Source: Clostridia bacterium
GTDB lineage: Bacteria > Bacillota > Peptococcia > DRI-13 > SV3-B141
DNA length: 61,474 nucleotides
Direction: 5' to 3'
Assembly: GCA_018433015.1 (NCBI GenBank)
Contig: JAHDSB010000028.1
Span: 1-61,474, forward strand
Shown: in pieces, positions 36,038 through 44,427 of the stretch
How the letters are laid out: every line of letters begins with the position of its first letter
How positions within the stretch are numbered: position 1 is the first letter of the stretch
Notes under the pieces: model-generated
What the model saw: only the letters and a program-made list of their open reading frames with translations
What the model was told of the DNA's origin: nothing
Database searches by the model: none
Position numbers and translations under genes: made by a program

Positions 36038-36985
36038 TTGCTGCCTTTAGTAGTAATTTTAGGACCTACGGCTGTAGGAAAAACGAAAATAAGTGTAGAA
36101 TTAGCTCAATGTATTAAAGGAGAAATAATATCCGGAGATTCTATGCAAGTTTATAAATACATGGATATTGGGACGGCTAAGATCCAACCTGAAGAAATGC
36201 ACAATGTCAAACATCATCTTATTGATATTAAAGAACCAGATCAATCCTTTAGTGTAGCGGAATTTCAAAGTCTTGCTGATTACCATATTAAAAATATTGC
36301 TACACAAAATAAGATTCCTATTATAGTAGGCGGTACTGGATTATATATTCAAGCGGTAATTGACCATTATAACTTTGCAGAAGAAGAGAATACCATTTCT
36401 TATAGAAATAAATTATATGCTGAAGCAGCAATGCATGGTAAGGCTTATTTGCATCAAAAATTAGCCCAGGTTGATAAAGTTTCCGCAGAAAAGATACATG
36501 TTAATGATGTAAAACGAGTTATCAGAGCACTGGAATTTTATTACGCTAATGGTAAACCCATTTCGGAAAACGATCTTGATTGTAAGAATAAAAATCCTAA
36601 ATATAATATGGTCCTGATAGGTTTAAATATGGATCGTGGCTTGCTTTATGAAAGAATTAATGAAAGAGTAGATAAGATGATGGAGGAAGGTTTTTTGGAG
36701 GAAGTTAAGAACTTACTCCAAAGGGGGTATTCTCCGGAAGCCCCTGCTCTTCAGGGATTAGGATATCGCCAACTTATATCTTATTTGCAAGGAAAAAATG
36801 ATCTTAATACAGCTATAGAATTAATTAAGAGAGATACGAGACGTTTTGCTAAAAGACAATTAACTTGGTTTCGTCGAGATTCTCGTATAAATTGGTTTAT
36901 TATGGACAAGAATACAGATTATGAACCCTTACTTTTAGAAATAATGTCCATAATTGGCAGGACTATCATGATTGATGTAGAATAA
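36038..36985 (+). CDS. miaA: tRNA dimethylallyltransferase MiaA
   Basis: 315 residues. P-loop [15 protein letters not shown] at the N-terminus, [68 protein letters not shown] and [14 protein letters not shown]. It isopentenylates A37 of tRNAs reading UNN codons, making the substrate for MiaB. The start taken is TTG at 36038 after GGGAGAGG; no ATG is available in frame. Followed by hfq after 34 bp, a conserved order. Confidence 0.96.
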   Translation: MLPLVVILGPTAVGKTKISVELAQCIKGEIISGDSMQVYKYMDIGTAKIQPEEMHNVKHHLIDIKEPDQSFSVAEFQSLADYHIKNIATQNKIPIIVGGTGLYIQAVIDHYNFAEEENTISYRNKLYAEAAMHGKAYLHQKLAQVDKVSAEKIHVNDVKRVIRALEFYYANGKPISENDLDCKNKNPKYNMVLIGLNMDRGLLYERINERVDKMMEEGFLEEVKNLLQRGYSPEAPALQGLGYRQLISYLQGKNDLNTAIELIKRDTRRFAKRQLTWFRRDSRINWFIMDKNTDYEPLLLEIMSIIGRTIMIDVE

Positions 36986-37019
36986 TAACCATGAGCTATT
37001 AAGTATCGGAGGGACTATA

Positions 37020-37250
37020 ATGACCAAACAACAAATAAATTTGCAAGATGCTTTTTTAAATCAGGTAAGAAAAGAGAATATACCTGTTACTATTTATCTG
37101 ATAAACGGATTTCAATTGAAAGGCAATGTTAAGGGTTTTGATAATTTTACCGTTATCCTTGAGGTTGATGGCAAACAACAAATGGTATATAAACATGCTA
37201 TTTCAACGATAGCTCCTATGCGTTCTATTAATTTATCTATGGAAAAATAA
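37020..37250 (+). CDS. hfq: RNA chaperone Hfq
   Basis: 76 residues, typical Firmicutes Hfq: Sm1 region [20 protein letters not shown] and [20 protein letters not shown], Sm2 [14 protein letters not shown]. Forms a hexameric ring binding sRNAs and U-rich mRNA sequences. It ends the mutS-miaA unit, with a strong terminator 14 bp after the stop. Confidence 0.97.
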   Translation: MTKQQINLQDAFLNQVRKENIPVTIYLINGFQLKGNVKGFDNFTVILEVDGKQQMVYKHAISTIAPMRSINLSMEK

Positions 37251-37263
37251 TACCTTAAATAAT

Positions 37264-37287
37264 AAAGTCCCTGTTACAGGGACTTTT
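37264..37287 (+). terminator. Terminator after hfq
   Basis: AAAGTCCCTG / CAGGGACTTT with a TTA loop and a T tail. Confidence 0.9.
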
Positions 37288-37404
37288 ATTATTTTATATA
37301 TGGAATATAAACAACCTTCTTTAATCAGAACCAATCATTTTTGAGGGCATATATTATCAGATAGAGGAACTTAAGATTGATATATATGCTGGGAGGTCTG
37401 TTTA

Positions 37405-38187
37405 ATGAGTTGGATTATGGATATTAGTAAACATGATATAAATTTTAAAGTTTATCGACAAACTGCTGCTCCTAATGTAACAGGAGCATTCTGGAATTGC
37501 GTTAATAATGGTTCATGGGAGGAAGAAACTTTTCTTATCTTAGACAGATTTTTAGATGCTAATCATTCATATCTTGATATCGGGGCTTGGATCGGACCAA
37601 CTTTAATTTATGGCGCTCATAAAGCAAAGCATGCTTATGGCATAGAGCCGGATCAAGCGGCATATCATGAACTCGTTAGGAATATTGAATTAAATCCTAA
37701 TATTTTATCCAAGACTACAAGCATTAATGTTGCCCTTGCTGCCAGTGCCGAAATTACACGTTTATATACTAAAAAGAGTCCGGGTGATTCCATGTCCAGC
37801 ATCATTCCCACTATTTCAGAAGATAATTATTATGACGTGAGGGGCTTGACCATAGATGAGTTGTCAGAGGAATATAATATTAGAGATGTTAATTTTATAA
37901 AAATGGATATTGAAGCGGGAGAATACTATGTGATTTCTTCTATGCAACGATATTTGAAAAATAATAGACCAACCCTTTATCTATCTTTGCACCCCAATAT
38001 TCTATTAGAGGAAAATAAGCACAATCCTTTATCGTATGATCAGGTGTTAAATTTAACAGAAAATTTATTGGAAAATCTTAATTTTTATAAATATATATAC
38101 GATATTAAAGGTAATTATGTAGATAAAAATATACTTTTAGAGAATAAAAATGGAGGGGCCTTTGTTTTTACTGATGAAAAATGGTAA
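37405..38187 (+). CDS. FkbM-family methyltransferase
   Basis: 260 residues. SAM-binding motif YLDIGAWIGPTLIYGAHKAK near 55, GIEPDQAAYHELVRNIELNP and the FkbM signature NFIKMDIEAGEYYVI near 165. FkbM proteins O-methylate sugars or polyketides, often in surface glycan or natural-product loci. No glycan genes are nearby, so its substrate is unknown. Its ATG follows GGGAGG, and its last bases overlap the region just before spoVK. It separates hfq from spoVK. Confidence 0.85.
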   Translation: MSWIMDISKHDINFKVYRQTAAPNVTGAFWNCVNNGSWEEETFLILDRFLDANHSYLDIGAWIGPTLIYGAHKAKHAYGIEPDQAAYHELVRNIELNPNILSKTTSINVALAASAEITRLYTKKSPGDSMSSIIPTISEDNYYDVRGLTIDELSEEYNIRDVNFIKMDIEAGEYYVISSMQRYLKNNRPTLYLSLHPNILLEENKHNPLSYDQVLNLTENLLENLNFYKYIYDIKGNYVDKNILLENKNGGAFVFTDEKW

Positions 38188-38273
38188 GAACCTCACAATT
38201 ATCACAGGCCAAGCACCAATCACCTTTCACTGCATATTTTGTAACTAGAGTTCAGCAGGGAGGTGACAGCTTA

Positions 38274-39242
38274 ATGTCTATGCGTTTTACCTTTAATACG
38301 CAAGAAAAAAACAAAATACCCCAAGTAATAGTGAAAAGACCTCCTCAAAAGCAGCAAAACATACCAAATATTCAAGTTTTTAAACCTATGGAGAAAAAGG
38401 CTTCTAATACTAAGTCAGAACTGAACAAAAGCAACAAAGTGGAGGAGATTTTACAGGAGCTTGACTCCTTAATAGGACTTACTTCTGTAAAACAATTAAT
38501 TTTAGAAATCCAAGCCTTTATTGAAATACAAAAAAAAAGAGCAAAAGAAAATTTATATACGGAAGCTTTAGTTTTGCACATGATCTTTAAAGGTAATCCG
38601 GGAACAGGGAAAACTACTGTAGCTCGTATCGTGGGAAAATTACTCAGAGAAATGGGAGTACTAGAAAAGGGTCACGTAATTGAAGTAGAAAGAGCAGATT
38701 TAGTTGGTGAATATATTGGTCACACGGCCCATAAAACTCGGGAGAGTTTAAAAAAGGCTTTAGGCGGTGTTCTCTTTATAGATGAGGCATATTCTCTAGC
38801 ACGAGGTGGCGAAAAGGATTTTGGCAAAGAGGCTATCGATGCCATGGTTAAAACGATGGAAGATCATAAAGACAATCTAATCCTTATCTTGGCCGGATAT
38901 AAAAGTGAAATGAAATGGTTTCTGGATTCTAATCCCGGTTTGAAATCCCGTTTTCCCATTCATATAGATTTTCCTGATTATACAACGGAAGAACTTATTG
39001 AAATTGCCGAGCTTATGCTTTCTCAGCGTCAGTATCAGATGACAGAAGAGGCTAAAGAAGAATTGGAAAACATCTTAAAAGAAAAAACTAAAGATCCCCA
39101 CAGTGGTAATGCGCGTCTTGTTCGTAATATTATAGAAAAGGCTATAAGGCGTCAAGCTCTGCGGCTCATGGAAGAAAAACATTTTTCTAGGAATGATCTA
39201 ATCTTAATATCTAAGTGTGATTTACCAAGTGACGACATTTAA
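38274..39242 (+). CDS. spoVK: AAA+ ATPase, stage V sporulation protein K
   Basis: 322 residues from the ATG at 38274, which has GGGAGGTGA upstream; the longer frame beginning inside the FkbM gene is rejected. A basic N-terminal tail precedes an AAA+ core: ELDSLIGLTSVKQLI, Walker A FKGNPGTGKTTVARI, VERADLVGEYIGHTA, Walker B VLFIDEAYSLARGGEKD, ILAGYKSEM and NPGLKSRFP. SpoVK is a mother-cell AAA protein needed for spore maturation; the fold is shared with CbbX. In Bacillus it lies next to hflX, but not here. Confidence 0.92.
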   Translation: MSMRFTFNTQEKNKIPQVIVKRPPQKQQNIPNIQVFKPMEKKASNTKSELNKSNKVEEILQELDSLIGLTSVKQLILEIQAFIEIQKKRAKENLYTEALVLHMIFKGNPGTGKTTVARIVGKLLREMGVLEKGHVIEVERADLVGEYIGHTAHKTRESLKKALGGVLFIDEAYSLARGGEKDFGKEAIDAMVKTMEDHKDNLILILAGYKSEMKWFLDSNPGLKSRFPIHIDFPDYTTEELIEIAELMLSQRQYQMTEEAKEELENILKEKTKDPHSGNARLVRNIIEKAIRRQALRLMEEKHFSRNDLILISKCDLPSDDI

Positions 39243-39269
39243 AAGGCCCTAATTTTGCGTGGGCCTTTT
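39241..39269 (+). terminator. Terminator after spoVK
   Basis: AAAAGGCCC pairs with GGGCCTTTT across an 11-base loop, overlapping the stop codon. Confidence 0.75.
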
Positions 39270-39399
39270 GGCAGTATTTGAGTAAAAATATTAAAATAGG
39301 GTTGCTTTTTATAGTTAGTAAGGGTTATTATTATTAATAAGAACACAAAAAGAATTAAAATATTATTATATTAAAATATACATATGGAGGAATAGGGAT

Positions 39400-40530
39400 A
39401 TGTCGAATTTTGTAAAAGCTAAGCTATATTTTTCGCTAGTCCATTTTGAATTAATGACTTATCAATCTCAACTTTTAGTTGAAGATACGTTGCAGAAGGC
39501 TTCAGAATTGGCAGCCATAAGTCAGCAGAACTCGGCTAGTACTGAGGAAGTAACTGCTTCAACCCAACAAATATCTTCAACTTTTGAAAAGGTCAAAGAT
39601 CATTCTATGAAAAGCTTAGAAACATTGAATGATTCTCTTGCTTTAAAAGCAAATGTTTTTCAGGAACTAGACACTATGGAAAATAACTTGACAGATCTTG
39701 TGCAGGATCTAGAAAAGATAGAAGGAGTCAGTAACGAAGTCGGTAGTATTGCAGATCAAACTAATCTGCTATCTTTAAATGCTGCTATAGAAGCTGCACG
39801 AGCAGGAGAACACGGGCGGGGTTTTTCCGTGGTGGCGGAAGAAGTTAGAAAATTAGCGGGACAAACTAAAAATGCGGTAAAAGAAGTAACCTCTCTCTCA
39901 AAAACGGTAAATAAAAAATCTCAGGAAACTTTTGATTCCGTAAAAACTGCTTCGAAAACATTTGAAACTTATTTAGGATACTCAGAACTAATTGGACAAG
40001 GTATTAAAGAAAATAATGAGCAAGTAATCCAGGTTAACGAGAGTGTGCAAAACATTTCTTTAGCCATGGCAGAACAAGCACGTGTTTCAGAAAGCTTGTC
40101 AAATTTAGCAAGTATGCTTGCAGAAACAGACAATTTTGGAGTTTTAATGAGAGAAGAGACTAGCGATTTAAAAGAAATTGTCATGTCCAGTTTGGAATTA
40201 CAAGATGATGATTCTTGTGAATATATGTTGGCTGCTCGCCTGATTGACCATGCAAAATTTTTACAAAATATTATTAAGATGGCCGGGAGCAAACAAAGGG
40301 TTACTACCCATAACGAGTGTGCATTTGGTAAATGGTATAACTCTAAGCGGCAAGAGTTAAAGCATCTGCAGGAATTTAGAGATATAGATCTTCCTCATCA
40401 AGAAGTACATTTAGCGGCTCAAAAAGTAATAGACAAGCCTTCCATTGAAAATGTACAAGGATTAATCAAAGCTTCATTAAATATCCTTTATTATTTTGAT
40501 AAACTGAATAAAAATTTGAGCTCATGCTGA
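39400..40530 (+). CDS. Soluble methyl-accepting chemotaxis-type protein with C-terminal CZB zinc-binding domain
   Basis: 376 residues with no membrane segment. The first 30 residues are too short for a sensor domain; 30-260 is the MCP coiled coil with the hairpin tip [20 protein letters not shown] (119-138) and the [18 protein letters not shown] signature. The C-terminus (275-370) is a chemoreceptor zinc-binding domain with H284, C307 in ECAFGKWY, H333 and H337 as the metal ligands. Such receptors sense zinc or oxidants (hypochlorous acid) through the Zn-Cys site. No che genes are near, so it must signal to an array elsewhere. Confidence 0.9.
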   Translation: MSNFVKAKLYFSLVHFELMTYQSQLLVEDTLQKASELAAISQQNSASTEEVTASTQQISSTFEKVKDHSMKSLETLNDSLALKANVFQELDTMENNLTDLVQDLEKIEGVSNEVGSIADQTNLLSLNAAIEAARAGEHGRGFSVVAEEVRKLAGQTKNAVKEVTSLSKTVNKKSQETFDSVKTASKTFETYLGYSELIGQGIKENNEQVIQVNESVQNISLAMAEQARVSESLSNLASMLAETDNFGVLMREETSDLKEIVMSSLELQDDDSCEYMLAARLIDHAKFLQNIIKMAGSKQRVTTHNECAFGKWYNSKRQELKHLQEFRDIDLPHQEVHLAAQKVIDKPSIENVQGLIKASLNILYYFDKLNKNLSSC

Positions 40531-40566
40531 ATAGAATCTAATTGCTGAATATATAATCTAAGCATA

Positions 40567-40609
40567 AACAAAATGCATAATAGCCTCTCAAGGTATTATG
40601 CATTTTGTT
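40567..40609 (+). terminator. Terminator after the CZB chemoreceptor
   Basis: A long stem, AACAAAATGCATAATA plus CCT with a bulged G, pairs with AGGTATTATGCATTTTGTT. The T-tail is modest. Confidence 0.75.
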
Positions 40610-40740
40610 ATATGATAGGTGTTATCTTAGACAAAAATTACATGATTAAATTTAGGAAGATAGATGTTATATTTTTTAGTAGAATAGATATAAAAATACG
40701 AATTAATCATGTTAATAAGATCTTATCAAGGAGGTTGCTC

Positions 40741-41394
40741 ATGAGAAGAGTCTATGCACCAGGTTGTGCCCTAATGCTCTATAAACCCGGCCTGGCAGAG
40801 AAGGTGTCTATTTATTTAAATAATAATTTAGGTGACATACCCCAACATCTGATCTGCTGCAGGCATGACCCTAAATTAGAAAAGGATACACAGGTTATTA
40901 ATACTTGTCCGGGATGTGACAAGCGATATAGAGAGCTTTATGAGGGAATATCCACTATATCCCTCTGGGAATTATTGTCTGAAAGCCAAGACTTTCCCTT
41001 CCCGGATTACCAAGGGAAAGAGATGTCTATTCATGATGCCTGTCCTACACGTACGGAGGAAAGGGTACATGTTGCCCTTAGAAGATTACTGGAACGAATG
41101 AATATAAAAATAGTGGAACCTAAAAATACTCGTACTAAAGCAGTATGTTGTGGTGACAGCTTTTATGGTATTTTACCTATAAATAAAGTAAAAGCTCAGA
41201 TGAAAAAACGTTCTGAGGAAATGCCTTGTGAAGAAGTTGTGGTGTATTGCGTATCCTGTATTAAAGCAATGCACATTGGCGGTAAAAAGCCCCGCTATAT
41301 CATTGATCTATTGTTCAATGAGCCAACTAAAATTGATAATTTTGAGCCTGATGAATGGCATGATGAGCTACAAAAATTTATAGATGAACATTGA
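40741..41394 (+). CDS. CCG-type (HdrB-like) iron-sulfur cysteine-rich protein
   Basis: 217 residues from the ATG at 40741, which follows AAGGAGG; the longer frame from 40573 is rejected. Cysteine clusters: YAPGCALML, HLICCRHD, NTCPGCDKR, HDACPTRT, AVCCGDSFY and VVYCVSCIKAM. Two CCG-like modules as in heterodisulfide reductase subunit B, glycolate oxidase GlcF and LutA, where they bind noncubane 4Fe-4S clusters in redox enzymes. Here it is a single, stand-alone, soluble gene; its partner is not evident. The ada gene follows after 16 bp. Confidence 0.85.
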   Translation: MRRVYAPGCALMLYKPGLAEKVSIYLNNNLGDIPQHLICCRHDPKLEKDTQVINTCPGCDKRYRELYEGISTISLWELLSESQDFPFPDYQGKEMSIHDACPTRTEERVHVALRRLLERMNIKIVEPKNTRTKAVCCGDSFYGILPINKVKAQMKKRSEEMPCEEVVVYCVSCIKAMHIGGKKPRYIIDLLFNEPTKIDNFEPDEWHDELQKFIDEH

Positions 41395-41410
41395 CAAGGG
41401 GAGATAATTT

Positions 41411-41980
41411 ATGAAAAATCCTCTCCTGAGTTGGGATAACGAGAAATGGCAAGCAGTTATAAATTGTGATAAGAGTTATGATGGGATATTCTTTTATGGA
41501 GTTAGAACTACCGGAATTTTTTGCCGCCCTTCCTGTAGAGCTAAAAACCCTGCTCGTGAAAATGTGGTTTTTTTTGCTACTGTGGAACAAGCAATAAAAA
41601 AGGGGTTCCGTCCTTGTAAAAAATGCCGTCCGGATCTATTGGTTTTTGAACCGGAGCAAGACCTTGTTAAACAAGTCAAAAATATATTTGATTATAAAGG
41701 CCATACCTATCTTGAGCTAAATAAAATATCTAAGTCATTGGGAGTAAGTACCGGACATTTGATAAGACTTTTTAAACATTATCAGGGCCTTACTCCTGTA
41801 CAGTATCTTACCAAGCTAAGGATAAATAATGCAGCAGAATTACTAATTAAAAGTGATATGAATATTCTCGATATTGCCTATATGTCAGGTTTTCAAAGCT
41901 TATCAAATTTTTATAGATGCTTTAAAAAGTTAACTGGATATGCGCCTAATGAATATAGGAAAAGCAGAGGTGATCTATAG
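41411..41980 (+). CDS. Ada-type methylphosphotriester-DNA methyltransferase / AraC transcriptional activator
   Basis: 189 residues. N-terminal Ada zinc domain with the four ligands C38, C42, C69 and C72 (TGIFCRPSCRAKNPA; RPCKKCRPD), where C38 accepts methyl groups from DNA phosphotriesters and turns the protein into an activator. The C-terminal AraC double HTH is at 90-185 (LGVSTGHLIRLFKHYQGLTP; DIAYMSGFQSLSNFYRCFKK). It lacks the Ogt domain, as in B. subtilis AdaA; that function is in the next gene, whose GTG overlaps this stop by one base. It probably controls the operon itself. Confidence 0.93.
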   Translation: MKNPLLSWDNEKWQAVINCDKSYDGIFFYGVRTTGIFCRPSCRAKNPARENVVFFATVEQAIKKGFRPCKKCRPDLLVFEPEQDLVKQVKNIFDYKGHTYLELNKISKSLGVSTGHLIRLFKHYQGLTPVQYLTKLRINNAAELLIKSDMNILDIAYMSGFQSLSNFYRCFKKLTGYAPNEYRKSRGDL

Positions 41981-42441
41981 TGTTTCTATATTTTTATAAT
42001 TATGAGATCGGTAGAATCGGTATAGCTGAGAATTGCGGAAATATAACTCACGTATATTTTACTGAGTACTCAGTGCCCCAGGACATTCAAGAAGCTGAGA
42101 CTCCCCTAATTAAAGAAGCCGCTCAGCAGCTCAGTAGTTATTTCGCTGGTGAACTTAAAGATTTTTCCTTGCCTCTTGCCCCTGTTGGTACTAACTTTCA
42201 GAAAAAAGTCTGGAAGGCACTATGTGAAATACCTTATGGTAAAACTGCAAGCTACAAAGAGATTGCTGTAAAAGTTGGTTCTCCCCAAGCTGCACGGGCT
42301 GTAGGTCTTGCTAATAACCGTAATCCAATTCCTATCATTATTCCCTGTCATCGTGTAATTGGTGCTGACGGGTCCCTTACGGGTTATGCTGGAGGTCTTG
42401 CATTAAAACAAAGATTGCTTAATATAGAGAGAGTCACATAG
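41980..42441 (+). CDS. ogt: Methylated-DNA-[protein]-cysteine S-methyltransferase
   Basis: 153 residues. Active-site motif IPCHRVIGADGSLTGYAGGL with acceptor C123, helix-turn-helix part YGKTASYKEIAVKVGSPQAARAVG and the conserved FQKKVWKALCEIPYG. It removes alkyl groups from O6-alkylguanine by suicidal transfer. The start is GTG, overlapping the ada stop, so it is translationally coupled. Together with ada it is a split version of enteric Ada (AdaA/AdaB). Confidence 0.95.
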   Translation: MFLYFYNYEIGRIGIAENCGNITHVYFTEYSVPQDIQEAETPLIKEAAQQLSSYFAGELKDFSLPLAPVGTNFQKKVWKALCEIPYGKTASYKEIAVKVGSPQAARAVGLANNRNPIPIIIPCHRVIGADGSLTGYAGGLALKQRLLNIERVT

Positions 42442-42442
42442 C

Positions 42443-43045
42443 ATGAATATTTTTGAGTATGGATCCCAGGAAATATTATACTTAAAAAGCCAGGATAAAA
42501 TGTTAGGCGCTACTATTGATAAGATAGGTATGATCAAACGTAAGATTATGCCTGATCCTTTTACCGCTTTGGTATTAAATGTTGTCAGTCAGCAGATTTC
42601 CAAAAAAGCTGCAGAAACCGTAGGGAAGAGATTATATGAGATTTTGGATAATATTACTCCCGAAAGTGTTGTCCAGGCAGAATTATCAGAAATTCAGGGT
42701 TGTGGTATGACAAGGAAAAAAGCCGGATATATCAAGGGAATAGCAGAAGCTGCTATATCCGGTCAAGTAGATTTTAAAACCCTCCATCTTATGAGTGATG
42801 CAGAGGTGATAACAAAGCTTACCTCCTTGGCAGGGGTTGGGGTTTGGACTGCTGAAATGGTGCTTATTTTTTCATTATGTCGTCCTGATGTAGTAAGTTA
42901 TAAAGATTTAGCTATTCGGAGGGGAATGATGAAATTATACGGACTTACAGAAATATCCCAGGTCCAGTTTGAGCAGTATAGAAAAAAATATTCCCCTTAT
43001 GGCTCTGTGGCATCTTTATATCTATGGGCACTTGCGGGTATATAG
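42443..43045 (+). CDS. DNA-3-methyladenine glycosylase (AlkA-like, HhH-GPD)
   Basis: 200 residues. The helix-hairpin-helix motif LTSLAGVGVWTAEMVLIFSL near 130 is followed by RPDVVSYKDLAIRRG, in which the Asp corresponds to the catalytic Asp of AlkA. Short form without the N-terminal TBP-like domain. It excises N3-methyladenine and related bases. It starts one base after ogt, completing an adaptive-response operon: sensing, direct reversal and base excision. Confidence 0.92.
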   Translation: MNIFEYGSQEILYLKSQDKMLGATIDKIGMIKRKIMPDPFTALVLNVVSQQISKKAAETVGKRLYEILDNITPESVVQAELSEIQGCGMTRKKAGYIKGIAEAAISGQVDFKTLHLMSDAEVITKLTSLAGVGVWTAEMVLIFSLCRPDVVSYKDLAIRRGMMKLYGLTEISQVQFEQYRKKYSPYGSVASLYLWALAGI

Positions 43046-43068
43046 GTTTATATCTTTAGTAAGTAAAA

Positions 43069-43509
43069 TCAGCGGATAAAAGATTGTAGAGTAGGAGTAA
43101 GGGCATCTTTAAGCCAGCGAGGATGCATTTTTAAGATGTTCTCCGGCAAACGGTCACAGGGAAAATAGCGAAGATCCAGGGTTTCTGAAGAAGTCAAGTT
43201 GATTTCCCCACTTATTACTTCGGCTTGAAAACAACAAGTTATGAAATGAGTTACACGGCCGTCGGGGTAATGGAAAACTTGGGAATTTGGATCAGAATAA
43301 ACTCCGATCAACCGCAGTATTTTTACTGTAAGACCTGTTTCCTCAAAAACTTCTCTGATAGCAGCATTAGCCACTGTTTCGCCGGGTTCCACATGGCCGG
43401 AAGGTATACCCCATAGACCCACATCGGCCCTTTTTTGTAATAGCACCTCCTGTCTTTTATTAAAAATAATTACAGCTATACCCGGACGGATATCTTTAAT
43501 TTCTGTCAT
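43069..43509 (-). CDS. Nudix hydrolase
   Basis: 146 residues. Complete Nudix box GHVEPGETVANAAIREVFEE, then TGL, near 38-60. The N-terminus GIAVIIFNKRQEVLLQKRAD resembles ADP-sugar or 8-oxo-dGTP/NTP pyrophosphohydrolases. AAAAGGAGAG precedes the ATG at a normal distance. The leader (43555-43719) folds as a ykkC-family RNA. Subtype 2c of that family is known upstream of Nudix genes and senses (deoxy)ribonucleoside diphosphates, so this enzyme may handle nucleotides of that kind. Convergent with the alkA-like gene. Confidence 0.92.
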   Translation of the reverse strand: MTEIKDIRPGIAVIIFNKRQEVLLQKRADVGLWGIPSGHVEPGETVANAAIREVFEETGLTVKILRLIGVYSDPNSQVFHYPDGRVTHFITCCFQAEVISGEINLTSSETLDLRYFPCDRLPENILKMHPRWLKDALTPTLQSFIR

Positions 43510-43554
43510 CTGTATACTCTCCTTTTTTATATATGATAGATATGTTTAGTAAAA

Positions 43555-43719
43555 TGGGATAAAGTAAGGCCCGAAGAGGAAGATTCTGCGTATAAAAAAT
43601 ACGCTGAACCTTCCCCCTCGGGCCTTTTATGCCAATAGGTGCCTCCTGCTGCGGCAGGATCTGTAGCCCTCGGTCACGGACCCTTAACTTAAGGCGGAAC
43701 CCTAGCTACCCTTATCCCA
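43555..43719 (-). promoter_or_regulatory. ykkC-family riboswitch in the Nudix gene leader (candidate subtype 2c, NDP-sensing)
   Basis: Read on the minus strand. P1 pairs 43712-43719 with 43555-43562 (TGGGATAA / TTATCCCA). Then come CTAGGGTTCCG (the ykkC hallmark), GGGTCCGTGACCGAGGG (compare the GGTCCGAGAG block), a CCTGC/GCAGG hairpin, and GGCATAAAAGGCCCGAGG (compare the GGATAAAAGCCCGGGAG block), closing in a long P3 hairpin that includes GCGTAT/ATACGC. The next gene is a Nudix hydrolase, the documented partner of subtype 2c. Subtype assignment rests on context. No poly-U follows, so regulation may act on translation. Confidence 0.75.
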
Positions 43720-43737
43720 GTTCATAAGCATAATATA

Positions 43738-43746
43738 ATTATATCA
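43738..43746 (-). promoter_or_regulatory. Extended -10 promoter for the riboswitch-Nudix transcript
   Basis: On the minus strand TGATATAAT, about 20 bases before the riboswitch P1 strand. Confidence 0.55.
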
Positions 43747-43794
43747 GATTATTGAGAGTTATATTTCCTTTTAATTTTTTTGAATCATAATTTA

Positions 43795-43803
43795 TGCTAT
43801 ACT
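43795..43803 (+). promoter_or_regulatory. Extended -10 promoter for the acetyltransferase gene
   Basis: TGCTATACT on the plus strand, about 97 bases before the ATG and divergent from the Nudix promoter. Confidence 0.5.
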
Positions 43804-43899
43804 AAATAAGCTAAACATTTAATATTATCGCTATAAGAATTGGGCTTTAGCTACATATCATAGATAGATTTAAGAAAATGATCTTTATTGGAGGAAAAA

Positions 43900-44394
43900 A
43901 TGAACCTAGTAATTAGACAAGTAAAACCGGAAGATTTGCCTGCAGTAGCTGAGGTGGAGTTAGCCTGCTTTCCGGAAGCAGAGGCGGCCCCTCGAGAAGT
44001 ATTGGGAGAACGTATAAGAGTGTTTCCCGGTAGTTTTTTTGTGGCGGAAATTGATAATAAAATTGTAGGATTTATTAATGGTAGTGTTACTAATGATGAA
44101 GTTATTAGTGATGAGCTATTTTCTAATACGAATTTGCATTTATCCCAGGGCAAGTATCAAGCGATTTTTGGTTTAGATGTAGTGCCACAATACCGGAAAA
44201 AGGGTATTGCCGCTCAATTAATGAAGTATTTGATTCAGAAAGCGAAAGAAGCAGGGAGAAAAGGCGTGATCCTCACTTGCAAGGAACATCTAATACCATA
44301 TTATCAAACCTTTGGATATATGAATAAAGGTGTATCTCAGTCTACTCATGGTGGGGCTATCTGGTACGATATGATTTTGAAATTTGCAGATTAA
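43900..44394 (+). CDS. GNAT-family N-acetyltransferase
   Basis: 164 residues from the ATG at 43900, five bases after GGAGG; a TTG four codons earlier overlaps that site and is rejected. GNAT features: VIRQVKPEDLPAVAEVE at the N-terminus, the acetyl-CoA motif A region FGLDVVPQYRKKGIAAQLMK near 90-110 and the C-terminal ILTCKEHLIPYYQTFGYMNK. Substrate unknown; its divergent neighbour is the Nudix gene. Confidence 0.9.
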   Translation: MNLVIRQVKPEDLPAVAEVELACFPEAEAAPREVLGERIRVFPGSFFVAEIDNKIVGFINGSVTNDEVISDELFSNTNLHLSQGKYQAIFGLDVVPQYRKKGIAAQLMKYLIQKAKEAGRKGVILTCKEHLIPYYQTFGYMNKGVSQSTHGGAIWYDMILKFAD

Positions 44395-44427
44395 ATAATT
44401 ATTTAGAAACTGCAACAGGAGGGTATC

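Noticed and set aside
38181-38273. N-terminal 31-residue extension of spoVK
   Set aside because: It begins within the FkbM gene without a ribosome binding site; GGGAGGTGA precedes the ATG at 38274.
40573-40740. N-terminal extension of the CCG iron-sulfur protein
   Set aside because: It starts inside the upstream terminator hairpin; AAGGAGG directly precedes the ATG at 40741.
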